64,000 nt of DNA from Phycisphaerales bacterium (lineage in GTDB: Bacteria; Planctomycetota; Phycisphaerae; Tepidisphaerales; Tepidisphaeraceae). Below, one piece after another: positions 28,128 through 37,558 of the stretch. The translations under genes were made by a program, and so were the position numbers. The stretch spans positions 1-64,000 of the forward strand of contig JADLCB010000025.1 in the NCBI GenBank assembly GCA_020847375.1. The letters run 5' to 3'. The first letter of the stretch is position 1. Every line of letters begins with the position of its first letter. The notes under the pieces were generated by a model, which saw only the letters and a list, made by a program, of their open reading frames with translations, was not told the origin of the DNA and did no database searches.

Positions 28128-28288
28128 GCGCGAATGCCGGGCCTTGGTGGCTTTCAGTGCATCAGCCTCAGCATCGCTGCAACGACTGAGCTGCAGATCC
28201 ATTGCATTCAGTTTTTTTACAATTTTAATTCCTTCAATGAACGCGGACAGGGCATTATCGTGCACGGCTGCCTGAAACCCCCGGCATT

Positions 28289-30235
28289 TCATGTCTGTGC
28301 TGCAATACCGCGCTGCTGGAGCAAGGTGATGATCTGATCGACACACTGCTGTACATCGATCTGATGTGTCGGCAGCACCAGATCGGCCTGTGTTGGCGGT
28401 TCAAACACTGCGCTGACACCGGGAAATTGCGCCCGCTTGCCAGCATCAGCCTCCAGATAGGCACCCGTCTTATCACGCTGACGGCAGACTTCCACCGGAG
28501 CCGAAAGGCAGATCTCGATAAATCGATCCGCCCCGATCACCTGGCGGGCTTTGCGGCGGACCTCGTCGTATGGCGCGACAAAAGCGCAAATGCAGATCAT
28601 GCCTGAATCATTCAAAATGTGCGCGACTTCCATCGACCGGCGCAAGTTTTCCGATCGATCGTCCGCCGTAAAACCAAGATCGCGGCACAGCCCCTGACGC
28701 ATTTCCGGCCCGTAAAGGACGCGCACCTGCCGGCCTTGATCCCACAGCCTGCGTTCCAACTCGTAGGCAATGGTCGCCTTGCCCGAACCCGTCAGACCGT
28801 AAACCAGAAGTGTCGCCGGCTTATGGCTGAATCGCTGGGCGCGATCTTCAACACTGACCTTGCTGCTCTTGTTTTTGATATTTTCGGCAACTGGCGTCTG
28901 CCCCCATACATCCCCCTGTCCGCGACGGTCAGTATGCTCAAGAATCATCCCCGCCCCGACCGTCGCATTGGTCAGCCGGTCAATGATGATGAACGAACCG
29001 GTGGCAGGATTCAGCTTATACGGATCATAAGCCAGCGGCTGGTTGAGACTCAGCAGCACATTGCCCACTTCGTTCATCGCCAGTTGTGTCTGCGGTTTTT
29101 GTTCCAGCGTATTGACATCGATCGCACAGCGCAGATCCGCCAGTTCACCCGTTGCCAGCCGGGTCGTCTGCTTGATCCAGTAGCTCTTACCGGCAACCAG
29201 CGGTTGCTCGTTCATCCAGACAACCGTCGCTTCGACCTGGGCTGAAACGTGTGGTTCATGCCCTGGAAAAACCAGCATGTCGCCGCGGGAAATGTCGATC
29301 TCATCTTCAAGTGTCAGCGTAACGGCCTGCGGGCTGAACGCTTCCTCCAGTTCGCCATCGTAGGTGACGATTGAACGAATCCGGCTGCGTTTTCCTGATG
29401 GAAGGGCTGTAATTTCCTCCCCGCGCCGGATGATGCCGGATGCGACCGTGCCGGAAAATCCGCGGAAGTTCAGATTGGGACGCAGGACGTACTGCACCGG
29501 AAAACGCATATCCGCCAGATTGCGGTCTGAAGCAATATGCACCGTTTCCAGATGATTCAAAAGCGGCGGCCCCTGATACCAGTCCATCGCTGAACTTTTT
29601 TCGACGATATTGTCTCCGCGCAGTGCTGAAATGGGGATGAACTGCACATCGGGAATTCCCAGCTTGGCGACAAAACCGGTGTATTCCTCCTTGATACGGT
29701 CGTAAACATCCTGGTCATAACCAACCAGATCCATCTTGTTGATGGCAATGACGACGTGCTTGATACCCAGCAGTGAAACAATGAACGAGTGGCGGCGCGT
29801 CTGGCTGGCCACCCCATGGCGGGCATCAATCAGGATAATGGCCAGTTGACAGGTGCTGGCTCCGGTGACCATGTTGCGGGTGTACTGCTCATGGCCGGGC
29901 GTGTCGGCAATAATGAATTTACGCTTGTCGGTGGAAAAATAACGATAGGCCACGTCAATCGTAATGCCCTGCTCACGCTCGGCCTTCAGACCATCCGTCA
30001 GCAATGCCAGGTCAATCGTTCCAGCTTCGCCGGTGGAGTTAAAACGCAGCGAATCACGTTTGACGGCGGCGAGCTGATCTTCATAAATACCCTTGGTATC
30101 GTGCAGCAGGCGACCGATCAACGTGGACTTGCCGTCGTCAACATTACCGCAGGTCAAAAAGCGCAACAGCTCCTTGTTGCGATTGCGCTCAAGGTACTCG
30201 TGAATATCTTCGTTTTGGGGAATAGCCTGCAACAT
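28289..30235 (-). CDS. cysNC: Sulfate adenylyltransferase subunit 1 fused to an APS-kinase-like domain
   Basis: The N-terminal part is CysN, the GTPase that drives sulfate activation to APS with CysD: P-loop [14 protein letters not shown], switch [12 protein letters not shown], and base motif NKMD, followed by EF-Tu-like domains. The C-terminal 180 residues have the APS kinase fold but with altered key motifs. The P-loop reads GLTGSGKA where S or T normally follows the lysine; the LDGDN metal/substrate motif reads LYGPE; and the FISP-type segment reads FVAP. The second domain may therefore be weak or inactive. The ATG at 30235 was chosen because the longer form from 30292 would overlap cysD by 56 bases, whereas here the gap is one base. 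Confidence 0.93.
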   Translation of the reverse strand: MLQAIPQNEDIHEYLERNRNKELLRFLTCGNVDDGKSTLIGRLLHDTKGIYEDQLAAVKRDSLRFNSTGEAGTIDLALLTDGLKAEREQGITIDVAYRYFSTDKRKFIIADTPGHEQYTRNMVTGASTCQLAIILIDARHGVASQTRRHSFIVSLLGIKHVVIAINKMDLVGYDQDVYDRIKEEYTGFVAKLGIPDVQFIPISALRGDNIVEKSSAMDWYQGPPLLNHLETVHIASDRNLADMRFPVQYVLRPNLNFRGFSGTVASGIIRRGEEITALPSGKRSRIRSIVTYDGELEEAFSPQAVTLTLEDEIDISRGDMLVFPGHEPHVSAQVEATVVWMNEQPLVAGKSYWIKQTTRLATGELADLRCAIDVNTLEQKPQTQLAMNEVGNVLLSLNQPLAYDPYKLNPATGSFIIIDRLTNATVGAGMILEHTDRRGQGDVWGQTPVAENIKNKSSKVSVEDRAQRFSHKPATLLVYGLTGSGKATIAYELERRLWDQGRQVRVLYGPEMRQGLCRDLGFTADDRSENLRRSMEVAHILNDSGMICICAFVAPYDEVRRKARQVIGADRFIEICLSAPVEVCRQRDKTGAYLEADAGKRAQFPGVSAVFEPPTQADLVLPTHQIDVQQCVDQIITLLQQRGIAAQT

Positions 30236-30236
30236 A

Positions 30237-31145
30237 CTAGAAATAACCCTCGCGCTTTTTTTGTTCCATGCTTCCGGCTTCGTCGTAGTCAATCATGCGA
30301 CCCTGCCGCTCGCTGTTTTTGGCAACCAACATTTCCTGAATAATCTCCGGCAGACTGGTGGCGCTGCTTTCAATGGCTCCGGTCAACGGATAACAACCCA
30401 GTGTACGGAAACGTACCAGCCGTGATTGCGGTTGTTCATCCGGCAACAGGCGCATACGCTCATCATCAACCATGATGAGCGTACCGTTGCGCTCAACCAC
30501 CGGGCGGTAGGCGGCAAAATAAAGCGGAACAATCGGAATCTTTTCCAGATGGATGTATTGCCACACGTCCAACTCGGTCCAGTTGCTTAGCGGGAAGACG
30601 CGGATACTTTCGCCCTGATTGATCTTACCGTTGTAAAGGTTCCACAATTCAGGGCGCTGATTTTTAGGATCCCACTGATGCAGGCGGTCGCGAAAACTGT
30701 AAACCCGTTCCTTGGCACGACTTTTTTCCTCGTCACGTCGGGCACCACCAAAAGCAGCATCAAAACCATATTTATTCAGCGCCTGCTTGAGGCCATCGGT
30801 CTTCATGACCGTGGTGTATTTGTTGCTGCCCCAGTCAAAGGGGTTGGCTCCGGCAGCCAAACCATCCTGATTGATATGCTCAATCAGTTTGAACCCGTTT
30901 TCACGGCAATACTGATCGCGAAACGTGATCATTTCACGGAATTTCCAGGTGGTATTGACATGCATCAACGGAAACGGCAGTTGACCGGGAGAAAACGCCT
31001 TCTGGGCCAGACGCACCATCACCGATGAATCTTTACCGATCGAATAAAGCATCACCGGGTTGTCAAACGATGCAGCCACTTCACGAATGATGTGAATGCT
31101 CTCGGCTTCCAATTGCCTTAAATGTGTAAGATTGTAGTTACTCAT
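30237..31145 (-). CDS. cysD: Sulfate adenylyltransferase subunit 2
   Basis: The catalytic ATP-sulfurylase subunit that forms APS from ATP and sulfate. The PP-loop-type motif [10 protein letters not shown] is at residues 34-43, and [16 protein letters not shown] and [15 protein letters not shown] are conserved. Length 302 is normal. It lies one base before cysNC, so the two are translated from one mRNA. An inverted repeat (31162-31189) lies just upstream of the ATG at 31145. A divergent mrp gene begins 261 bases away. No sulfite reductase or PAPS reductase is in the window. Confidence 0.96.
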   Translation of the reverse strand: MSNYNLTHLRQLEAESIHIIREVAASFDNPVMLYSIGKDSSVMVRLAQKAFSPGQLPFPLMHVNTTWKFREMITFRDQYCRENGFKLIEHINQDGLAAGANPFDWGSNKYTTVMKTDGLKQALNKYGFDAAFGGARRDEEKSRAKERVYSFRDRLHQWDPKNQRPELWNLYNGKINQGESIRVFPLSNWTELDVWQYIHLEKIPIVPLYFAAYRPVVERNGTLIMVDDERMRLLPDEQPQSRLVRFRTLGCYPLTGAIESSATSLPEIIQEMLVAKNSERQGRMIDYDEAGSMEQKKREGYF

Positions 31146-31161
31146 ACGTAGAAACTTACTT

Positions 31162-31189
31162 TACTGGAATAATCCCTCTATTTCCAGTA
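31162..31189. promoter_or_regulatory. Inverted repeat upstream of cysD
   Basis: TACTGGAA (31162-31169) and TTCCAGTA (31182-31189) form an 8-base inverted repeat with a 12-base spacer, 17 bases before the cysD start. It could be an operator or a leader hairpin controlling sulfate activation; the factor is unknown. Confidence 0.45.
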
Positions 31190-31287
31190 GGAGTAGAAGG
31201 AAATTATCGTGTTTTTCGTTAACTATCTATATTGCAAGTAATAATCGCATTTTGCTTATCTTGTTATCTCGGTACAAGTTGCTGCCT

Positions 31288-31307
31288 ATACTCATACGAT
31301 CGAGTAT
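31288..31307. promoter_or_regulatory. Inverted repeat between cysD and mrp
   Basis: ATACTC (31288-31293) and GAGTAT (31302-31307) with an 8-base spacer lie midway in the divergent cysD/mrp region and could serve either gene. Only the symmetry is seen. Confidence 0.35.
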
Positions 31308-31317
31308 GGTTGCCATA

Positions 31318-31346
31318 TTGACTCTCGTCAGGTCGATACGAAAAAT
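31318..31346 (+). promoter_or_regulatory. Possible promoter of mrp
   Basis: TTGACT (31318-31323), a 17-base spacer and AAAAAT (31341-31346). The -35 box is good and the -10 box weak. It would give a leader of about 54 bases. Confidence 0.38.
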
Positions 31347-31406
31347 GCGCGGAGTATTTTAAGGCGTCTATTGGGACAGTGGTAGCAAAATCTAAAGGAC
31401 AGACTG

Positions 31407-32489
31407 ATGGCATTGGACAAAGAACTGGTCATGAAGGCTCTGCGAACCGTGCAGGAACCGGAGCTGATGAAGGATATCGTCACCTTGAACATCGTTAAAG
31501 ATGTACGGATTGAAGGCGATCAGGTTCAACTGACTCTGGAATTAACCAATGCCAACGGCCCGATCAAGGAGAAAATCAAGGCCGACGCCCTGCGGGCACT
31601 GGGCGATGCAGGCGCCCAGCAGGCGCAGATTGTTTTTGCCAACACCAGCGGTCACTCCTCCAAACCACACGCCAAACCCGTGGGAAAAATCCTGCCGCAG
31701 GTCAAAAATGTGATCGCTGTCGGCGCTGGCAAGGGCGGTGTGGGTAAAAGCACGGTGGCGGTGAATCTGGCGATTGGTCTGGCGCGCACCGGTCTGCAGG
31801 TTGGGTTGATGGATGGTGATATTTATGGCCCGTCCATGCCGACCATGCTGGGTATTCGTGGCCGCGTGCCGGCGGTACAGGGTTCCAAAATCATCCCGTT
31901 TAATGTACATGGCATCCACGCCATCACCATCGGGGCACTGGTTGAACAGGACAAACCGCTGATCTGGCGTGGCCCCATGGCTCATGGCGCTTTCAAGCAG
32001 CTTTTCAGCGACAACACTCAATGGCCCGAGCTGGATTACCTGATCGTCGATCTTCCCCCGGGTACCGGCGATGTACCATTAACCCTCTGCCAGTTGCTCC
32101 CATTGACCGGTGCGGTGGTCGTTGCCACGCCACAGCAGGTGGCGCTGGATGATGCCATTCGTGCTGTGCGCATGTTCCAGCAACTGGGGACAGAGGTGCT
32201 CGGGTTGGTGGAAAATATGAGTTATCTCGTCGGACCAAATGGGGAGGCGATTGACATCTTTGGTCGCGGCGGCGCTGAGCGTGCTGCCCAGGAGCTGGGG
32301 CTGGCCTATCTTGGTGCCCTGCCCATGTTTCCCGAGCTGCGCGTCAATAGTGATGCTGGCACGCCACTGGCCAACTACGAGGGTGACACTAAATTGAAGT
32401 CTTCCCTGGAAGCGCTGGTACAGACGCTGATCGGTCAGATCAATTTGCGCAATCTCCGGCCTCCAACACCCGTATTGACGATCAGTTGA
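31407..32489 (+). CDS. mrp: Mrp/ApbC-family iron-sulfur carrier ATPase lacking CxxC
   Basis: A deviant-Walker P-loop ATPase with an N-terminal MIP18/DUF59 domain (residues 1-80), as in bacterial Mrp proteins that deliver Fe-S clusters. The ATPase motif GAGKGGVGKST (about residues 106-116) and the VDLPPGTGD motif are perfect. The family's C-terminal CPHC-type CxxC, which normally bridges a 4Fe-4S cluster in the dimer, reads GPNG here (residues 276-279), while the flanking ENMSY and DIFGRGGAE are intact. So cluster binding must differ or be lost. AAGGA precedes the ATG at 31407. It is divergent from cysD. Confidence 0.92.
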   Translation: MALDKELVMKALRTVQEPELMKDIVTLNIVKDVRIEGDQVQLTLELTNANGPIKEKIKADALRALGDAGAQQAQIVFANTSGHSSKPHAKPVGKILPQVKNVIAVGAGKGGVGKSTVAVNLAIGLARTGLQVGLMDGDIYGPSMPTMLGIRGRVPAVQGSKIIPFNVHGIHAITIGALVEQDKPLIWRGPMAHGAFKQLFSDNTQWPELDYLIVDLPPGTGDVPLTLCQLLPLTGAVVVATPQQVALDDAIRAVRMFQQLGTEVLGLVENMSYLVGPNGEAIDIFGRGGAERAAQELGLAYLGALPMFPELRVNSDAGTPLANYEGDTKLKSSLEALVQTLIGQINLRNLRPPTPVLTIS

Positions 32490-32530
32490 TCAATCAGGCA
32501 ATCGGTGGCCAACACAAACAGACTAAGCCA

Positions 32531-33988
32531 TCAGGCGCGGGCGGCTGGCTGAACAGGCATTTCCGACTGGGCTATCAATGGCGCCGGCACAATGATCATT
32601 GGCATGGTTGTCTGACCTCGATTGCGGTAATTCATACCCAGCAGAACACCCGCCAGCAGATAAAATGGAATGGCGCCAAAGGGCGTTTCAAACATATTGC
32701 CCACCAGCGCCATGAGGCAGACTGACCCAATGATGGAAAATAAAAGCGCCTTGAAGTTGCGGTCAGGAATGGCCAGGCCGTACAAACAAATCACGCAGAT
32801 CATCAAGCCGAAAAAGGCCAGACCAACAGCACCGGTATAAAACACGGCAAAGACGACAAAGTTATGTGGCGTTCGTACATCCTCGCCACCTGGGGTATAA
32901 ATCGTCAGATCCGCTCCATGACCATGACCCAGCAGTTGCAGCGCGGGAGTATTGAGGCTGTGCAGGGCATCACGCCACAATTTTTTGCGCCATTCCGCCG
33001 TCTGGGAGGATATTTCCATGTCATCGGCTGAATCAGCATAGCCAGCATCACGCAACATGCGGATCGCCTTGACTTCGTCATAGGTTGAAACCACCCGGGC
33101 AATACCGAAAATCGGATCCAGATTCTGGGCACTGCGGCCTGCCATTGCGGGAAACATCGGGCCAATCAATGTCGCCAGCAGAAACAGCCCTCCCATGACC
33201 AGTGACACGACCATCACCCGCTGAACGGAAATCATCGCGATACAGCACAGCCCCAGCGCCAAACCCAACAGTGCGCCACGACCGGGCGAAACCAGAATCG
33301 GTGCCATGGACAGAATCAAGGCGGGGTATTTCCATTTCCAATCGCGCAGATACGGCCACAGCGCCAAAATGCTGACCGGAACAACCGACGGAATCGGCGG
33401 ACCAGCAAACAGTGGAACGGCTGAATTCCAAGGCAGCTCGTAATCCTGCAGGAAAGGATACGCCAGCAGCAACACACCATAGGCCAGGCTGAATCGTTTC
33501 CAGAACCGGATAAACTCTGAGATTTTCAATTCATGGCCCAGGGCAACGCCAATGGGCAGTACAATCGGATAATAATTAAACGTAAACGTCTTGAAGATAT
33601 CGAGAATCGGCACTTTGCCGATGTAATAGGCGCGAAGCACCTCAAACAATCCCCACAACATCACCGCAGCTACGCTGGTCGCCAGCAGACGCAGATGAAA
33701 CAGGTCGTCGATAAAGCGCTGCAGCCACCGCCGACGATTCACCATCAACTCGCGGGCAATGAACACTTCACCGATGAAAACCGGGGCAACGCCCAGATAG
33801 GCAAATGTCCGCCCCATGATCATGTAACCAGTCACCAGGAATTCCCAGAACCCAGCCAGACGATACTTGCTGGCTGTCGTTGACAGCCGAACAGGCGGAG
33901 GTGCGATGATGGGTTCGATGGTCGTGGTCACGATCGTATGGGTATCAGGTAGCGAACACTGTAATTGTCTTTCAACGACTCCCGCCAA
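32531..33988 (-). CDS. O-antigen polymerase/ligase-family membrane protein
   Basis: A polytopic protein with about 11 membrane helices. The C-terminal part shows the O-antigen ligase/polymerase (Wzy/WaaL) pattern: a large outer loop (residues about 285-375, including GHGHGADLTIY) followed by PHNFVVFAVFYTGAVGLAFFG. This suits polymerisation or transfer of exopolysaccharide repeat units. Start is uncertain: TTG at 33988 is the first codon, with no ribosome-binding site seen. It is the last gene of a same-strand polysaccharide set, 46 bases after a GT4 gene. Confidence 0.78.
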   Translation of the reverse strand: MAGVVERQLQCSLPDTHTIVTTTIEPIIAPPPVRLSTTASKYRLAGFWEFLVTGYMIMGRTFAYLGVAPVFIGEVFIARELMVNRRRWLQRFIDDLFHLRLLATSVAAVMLWGLFEVLRAYYIGKVPILDIFKTFTFNYYPIVLPIGVALGHELKISEFIRFWKRFSLAYGVLLLAYPFLQDYELPWNSAVPLFAGPPIPSVVPVSILALWPYLRDWKWKYPALILSMAPILVSPGRGALLGLALGLCCIAMISVQRVMVVSLVMGGLFLLATLIGPMFPAMAGRSAQNLDPIFGIARVVSTYDEVKAIRMLRDAGYADSADDMEISSQTAEWRKKLWRDALHSLNTPALQLLGHGHGADLTIYTPGGEDVRTPHNFVVFAVFYTGAVGLAFFGLMICVICLYGLAIPDRNFKALLFSIIGSVCLMALVGNMFETPFGAIPFYLLAGVLLGMNYRNRGQTTMPMIIVPAPLIAQSEMPVQPAARA

Positions 33989-34034
33989 TCAACCGCTTGA
34001 TGGCGGATGTTTCCGTAAAATCATGCCCGGCGCA

Positions 34035-35345
34035 TCAGTCTGTTTTGTTGTGCTGCCGCAGGATTTTTTCATACATCTGCGAAATTGTTTTAATTCGGTG
34101 CGGCCAGGCATTTCCCTCGGCGGCGGCGCGGACATTCTCACTCAACCGCTGACGCAGCCCGGCATCATCGGCCAATCGCCGCAGTCCTGCAGCCAGATCA
34201 TCGATCACCTGCTGCGGCGTATGAACGGGAATTTTTATTCCCGTCTGCGCCGTAACGGCGACGGCAACCCCTTGATGATCAAGGCATATCACCGGCAGTC
34301 CAGCACTCATGGCTTCGCGGACAACCGTTCCCATCGAATCGCGCAAACTGGTAAATAAAAACGCATCGCTCTGAGCGAATTTTTCCGTCATCTGCTCGTA
34401 AGGAACCCTGCCCAGCAGCACCACCTTACCCGCCAGACCAAGCCGATCAATCGTTGATTGAATCTCACCACGCTGCGGGCCATCACCGGCGATCAGAAGC
34501 TGGATATCCGACCGATCCAACTTCGCCATCGCTGATAGCGCCAGCATCAATCCTTTGCGCGGTTCCAACCGGCCAGCCCAAATTATTTTGATGACGCCAT
34601 CCCCGTTCTCACGCGCCATACGATCAGGAACCCGGCCCCCTTCAAACTCGCTGTCCAGCATCAACTCAACCCAGCGCGCCCCAGCACGACGAACACTCAG
34701 CGCAGTCTCCCGGTTGGTTGCCAGGATCAAGGAAGCGGTGCGGGCTGCCTGACGCACCGCAGGATTAAATCGCGCCAGTTTGACTGCTGTTCCGCGCGCC
34801 ATCTCAATCAACCGCTGCTTCAAACCGCCGGTATAACGCAGAAATGATGCCGGCCATAACTGACCACCACCAATCGGGCCCCAGACATACGGCAGGTCAA
34901 GACGCCAAAGCTGTGGCGGCTGATTCAAACTGCCCCAACTGACGTGATGCACCAGATCAAACGGCGCAGTCCGATGCTCGTGCCGAATAGCATCAAGCAC
35001 CTTGTGCTGCCAGCGGGAATAGTGAATCCGCAAACCACGATTTTCAGTCCCGGGTATCCACGGATCATGACGCGGATCAAGTTCGACATAAACAAAGCGC
35101 AGATTCGGAATTGGCCGTAGCGCCATTTCCTTATCAATATCAGCCCGCCGCTCGGGGTGGCAGAAACAGACAACCTCATGCTGCATGGCCAGATAACTGG
35201 CCCAGCGCCAGGTGATACCCGGTTCGGAACCAAAATAGGGCGAGCAGGCGTGGCCTACCAGCGCCACGCGCCGCGATCGAACCACATCGGTATGATCGGC
35301 GCTGGTCGAATCAGTACTGGCTTGGACGGGTGCTCCAGAGGTCAT
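34035..35345 (-). CDS. Family 4 glycosyltransferase
   Basis: A GT-B retaining glycosyltransferase. The C-terminal nucleotide-sugar domain has IIWAGRLEPRKGLMLALSA, the LLIAGDGPQRGEIQ stretch and the E-x7-E region REAMSAGLPVICLDHQG. The N-terminal acceptor domain begins RVALVGHACSPYFGSEPG, a form seen in exopolysaccharide transferases. Its ATG overlaps the stop of the upstream GT26 gene by four bases, so the two are translationally coupled. The sugar is not predictable. Confidence 0.9.
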   Translation of the reverse strand: MTSGAPVQASTDSTSADHTDVVRSRRVALVGHACSPYFGSEPGITWRWASYLAMQHEVVCFCHPERRADIDKEMALRPIPNLRFVYVELDPRHDPWIPGTENRGLRIHYSRWQHKVLDAIRHEHRTAPFDLVHHVSWGSLNQPPQLWRLDLPYVWGPIGGGQLWPASFLRYTGGLKQRLIEMARGTAVKLARFNPAVRQAARTASLILATNRETALSVRRAGARWVELMLDSEFEGGRVPDRMARENGDGVIKIIWAGRLEPRKGLMLALSAMAKLDRSDIQLLIAGDGPQRGEIQSTIDRLGLAGKVVLLGRVPYEQMTEKFAQSDAFLFTSLRDSMGTVVREAMSAGLPVICLDHQGVAVAVTAQTGIKIPVHTPQQVIDDLAAGLRRLADDAGLRQRLSENVRAAAEGNAWPHRIKTISQMYEKILRQHNKTD

Positions 35346-36196
35346 CGCGCTTGCGGTTGAGCCGTGGCACCAGACTCAGCGCTCGTCCGTTTGTCTGATC
35401 GCCGGGCGAACATCTGGCGTAGCAGGTGCGTCAAAAATAAATAGCAGTAAATACTGTTGTACATCAAGTAGCGTTTCCACAAACGCCCTGGTTCCTGCGT
35501 CAGACGGAAAAGCCACTCCAGCCCGCGACTCTGCATCCACGCTGGCGCCTGTTTTTTCGTGCCCGCATGAAAATCAAAAGCTGCTCCGACGCACAACTGC
35601 ACGCCCTTGATCGAACTGCGGTGCTCGTAGGCAAATTTTTCCTGTCGCGGACACCCAATGCCCAGAAAAACCAACCCCGCCCCACTTTCATTGATTTCGC
35701 GGGTGAACTGCTCATCTTCGCTGGCTGTCAAAGGGCGGAACGGCGGCGAACGATGCCCGGCGATTTTCAGTTTGGGAAACGCCATCTGCAATTTCGAGAT
35801 CAGGGCTGCCAGGACGCGCGTGCTCGAACCGTAAAGAAAAATACTCACGCCCTCGCGTTCGGCGGCCTCGCAAAGTTTCCAGGTGGTCATCGGGCCATAA
35901 ACGCGCTCGGGCAAACCCGCACGATGAAAATAATTCAGCGCCCAGCGCACCGGCTGGCCATCCGGCGCGACAATCTGGAACTGGGTCATCATCTGCTTGA
36001 ACGATGAATCCTGATTCGATTCAACCAGGCCATGCACCGGCATGAAATCGACCAGCGCCGGCTCTCCATTTTTGGCGGCGCTGATCACGCACTGAACCAA
36101 CTCATCATAGGTCGTCGCCGAGACTTGGACACCGAAAATATCGTACTTCTTTGGCCAGGGCATGTTGCAACTTCTTACCGTGAATTGTTCATCCAT
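35342..36196 (-). CDS. WecG/TagA/CpsF-family glycosyltransferase (GT26)
   Basis: Adds a sugar such as N-acetyl-mannosaminuronate or a related residue to a lipid-linked intermediate in polysaccharide synthesis. Family marks are PDGQPVRWALN in the N-terminal half, ERVYGPMTTWKLCEA, the SIFLYGSS stretch and VFLGIGCPRQEKFA with VGAAFDFHAG. The start was set at the ATG at 36196; the ATG at 36163 would also give a complete domain and 36232 adds an unsupported extension. It overlaps the GT4 gene by four bases. Confidence 0.9.
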   Translation of the reverse strand: MDEQFTVRSCNMPWPKKYDIFGVQVSATTYDELVQCVISAAKNGEPALVDFMPVHGLVESNQDSSFKQMMTQFQIVAPDGQPVRWALNYFHRAGLPERVYGPMTTWKLCEAAEREGVSIFLYGSSTRVLAALISKLQMAFPKLKIAGHRSPPFRPLTASEDEQFTREINESGAGLVFLGIGCPRQEKFAYEHRSSIKGVQLCVGAAFDFHAGTKKQAPAWMQSRGLEWLFRLTQEPGRLWKRYLMYNSIYCYLFLTHLLRQMFARRSDKRTSAESGATAQPQAR

Positions 36197-36358
36197 GTAA
36201 ATCACTTCTGCCTGCAACGCCCAACCGGGCAAAACAGGCTTGTCTATGGCTCTTATCGGATGTTTTCACGCTCCATTTCAGCAAGATAGCCCCGTGTTTT
36301 TCAACCCGGGGCCTAGCCACTATCCTGCTTGTTATTAAATTGCCTGTCAGCCTGATCC

Positions 36359-37558
36359 TTACGAGGCCCCGCGGCGTAAAAGCACCGCAGGAATGGTCGC
36401 CAGGAGCAGGCGAATATCCTGGAAGAACGTGCGCCGGCGGATATACGTCACATCCATCCGCACCCACTCAGCAAAACTAACCGTACTGCGCCCACGAACC
36501 TGCCAGATGCACGTCAAACCGGGCGTGACATCCAACCGACGCCGCTGCCATTGCTGGCAGGCATCGGCTTCTTTTAACGGCAGCGGTCGCGGGCCAACCA
36601 GAGTCATGTCCCCCTTGAGCACGTTAAACAACTGGGGAAGTTCATCAATACTCGTTTTACGCAGAAACTGTCCCACGCGCGTTACGCGCGGATCATTTTT
36701 CATCTTAAACGCCGGGCCATCCTGCTCACTCAGCTTCCGCAGCGCCTCTTTCATTTTTTCCGCATCGCTGATCATCGTGCGAAACTTGAAAATCTTGAAT
36801 GGCTTACCACCCAGTCCCGCACGCTGCTGGCAGAACAGGATCGTCCCTTTGGGTTCAGATATTTTGATCAGGATCAACGCCAGCAGCATCAGCGGCGACA
36901 GCAGAATAATCGCTGTGACCGCGCCAACAATATCCAGCGCCCGCTTCCACAGAGGCACTGGCCTGGCCAGTAATTGTTCCATCGGCCTGGTCTGCACCAC
37001 CTGCTGCTGCTTTTCACGCTTCAATTCGTCATTGACACCGTTGAGAAAATGCGGCACCAGATCGTTGATTTCCGCCCGGCGGTCGCTGGTGCGATTCTGC
37101 GAATTCGATGATGGTGGCTGACGATCGTTCTTATCGCTATCAAACCATTTGCTGGGATAGCTGTACACGGCGTAGATCGGTCGCGGGGCGCGCTCGGAAA
37201 TTTCCGCGCAGACATCCTCGGCAAAATGCCACGCTCCTGAGGCCATCGTATCGGGCAAAATGGCGCAGAGAAACTGCTCGTCAAACCAACCCACTTCATC
37301 AGTCGCCCGGGCGCGGATCAGAATGGTACGAGCCAGCCGCATGGACGAAAGGGCGTGCTGCTTGCCCGATCGAATTCGAAACAGCACCAAAGAAAATTCG
37401 CGACCGTTACGGTCCGAGCGGGCTGTTTCGCGCTGAATCACTGCATTCATCATCGCGGCTGGGGTGATCGACCGAATGCTTTTAACATCCGTCTTCACCT
37501 TCACTTTGCGCGTGATCAAATCAGCAATTTCCTGCGCTTCGGCTGTTTGATTTACCAT
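36359..37558 (-). CDS. Initiating sugar transferase with degenerate GGDEF-like N-terminal domain
   Basis: Polyprenyl-phosphate sugar-1-phosphate transferase that starts repeat-unit assembly. The C-terminal part (about residues 204-395) has the catalytic family pattern: a membrane helix after KRALDIVGA, then FKIFKFRTM, LRKTSIDELPQLFNVLKGDM and VGPRPLP. The N-terminal region lacks the usual extra membrane helices. Instead, residues about 40-135 resemble a GGDEF domain in which the signature is changed to WFDEQF after an R-x-TDEVG segment, so cyclase activity is unlikely. AGGAGG lies ten bases before the ATG at 37558; a GTG at 37564 is also possible. Confidence 0.86.
   Translation of the reverse strand: MVNQTAEAQEIADLITRKVKVKTDVKSIRSITPAAMMNAVIQRETARSDRNGREFSLVLFRIRSGKQHALSSMRLARTILIRARATDEVGWFDEQFLCAILPDTMASGAWHFAEDVCAEISERAPRPIYAVYSYPSKWFDSDKNDRQPPSSNSQNRTSDRRAEINDLVPHFLNGVNDELKREKQQQVVQTRPMEQLLARPVPLWKRALDIVGAVTAIILLSPLMLLALILIKISEPKGTILFCQQRAGLGGKPFKIFKFRTMISDAEKMKEALRKLSEQDGPAFKMKNDPRVTRVGQFLRKTSIDELPQLFNVLKGDMTLVGPRPLPLKEADACQQWQRRRLDVTPGLTCIWQVRGRSTVSFAEWVRMDVTYIRRRTFFQDIRLLLATIPAVLLRRGAS

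Noticed and set aside
27945..28337. 130-codon frame starting inside the candidate RNA; first residues look a little like RnpA
   Set aside because: It reads through a perfect intrinsic terminator and three hairpins and has no RnpA motif (no RNR-like segment), so it is not taken as a gene.
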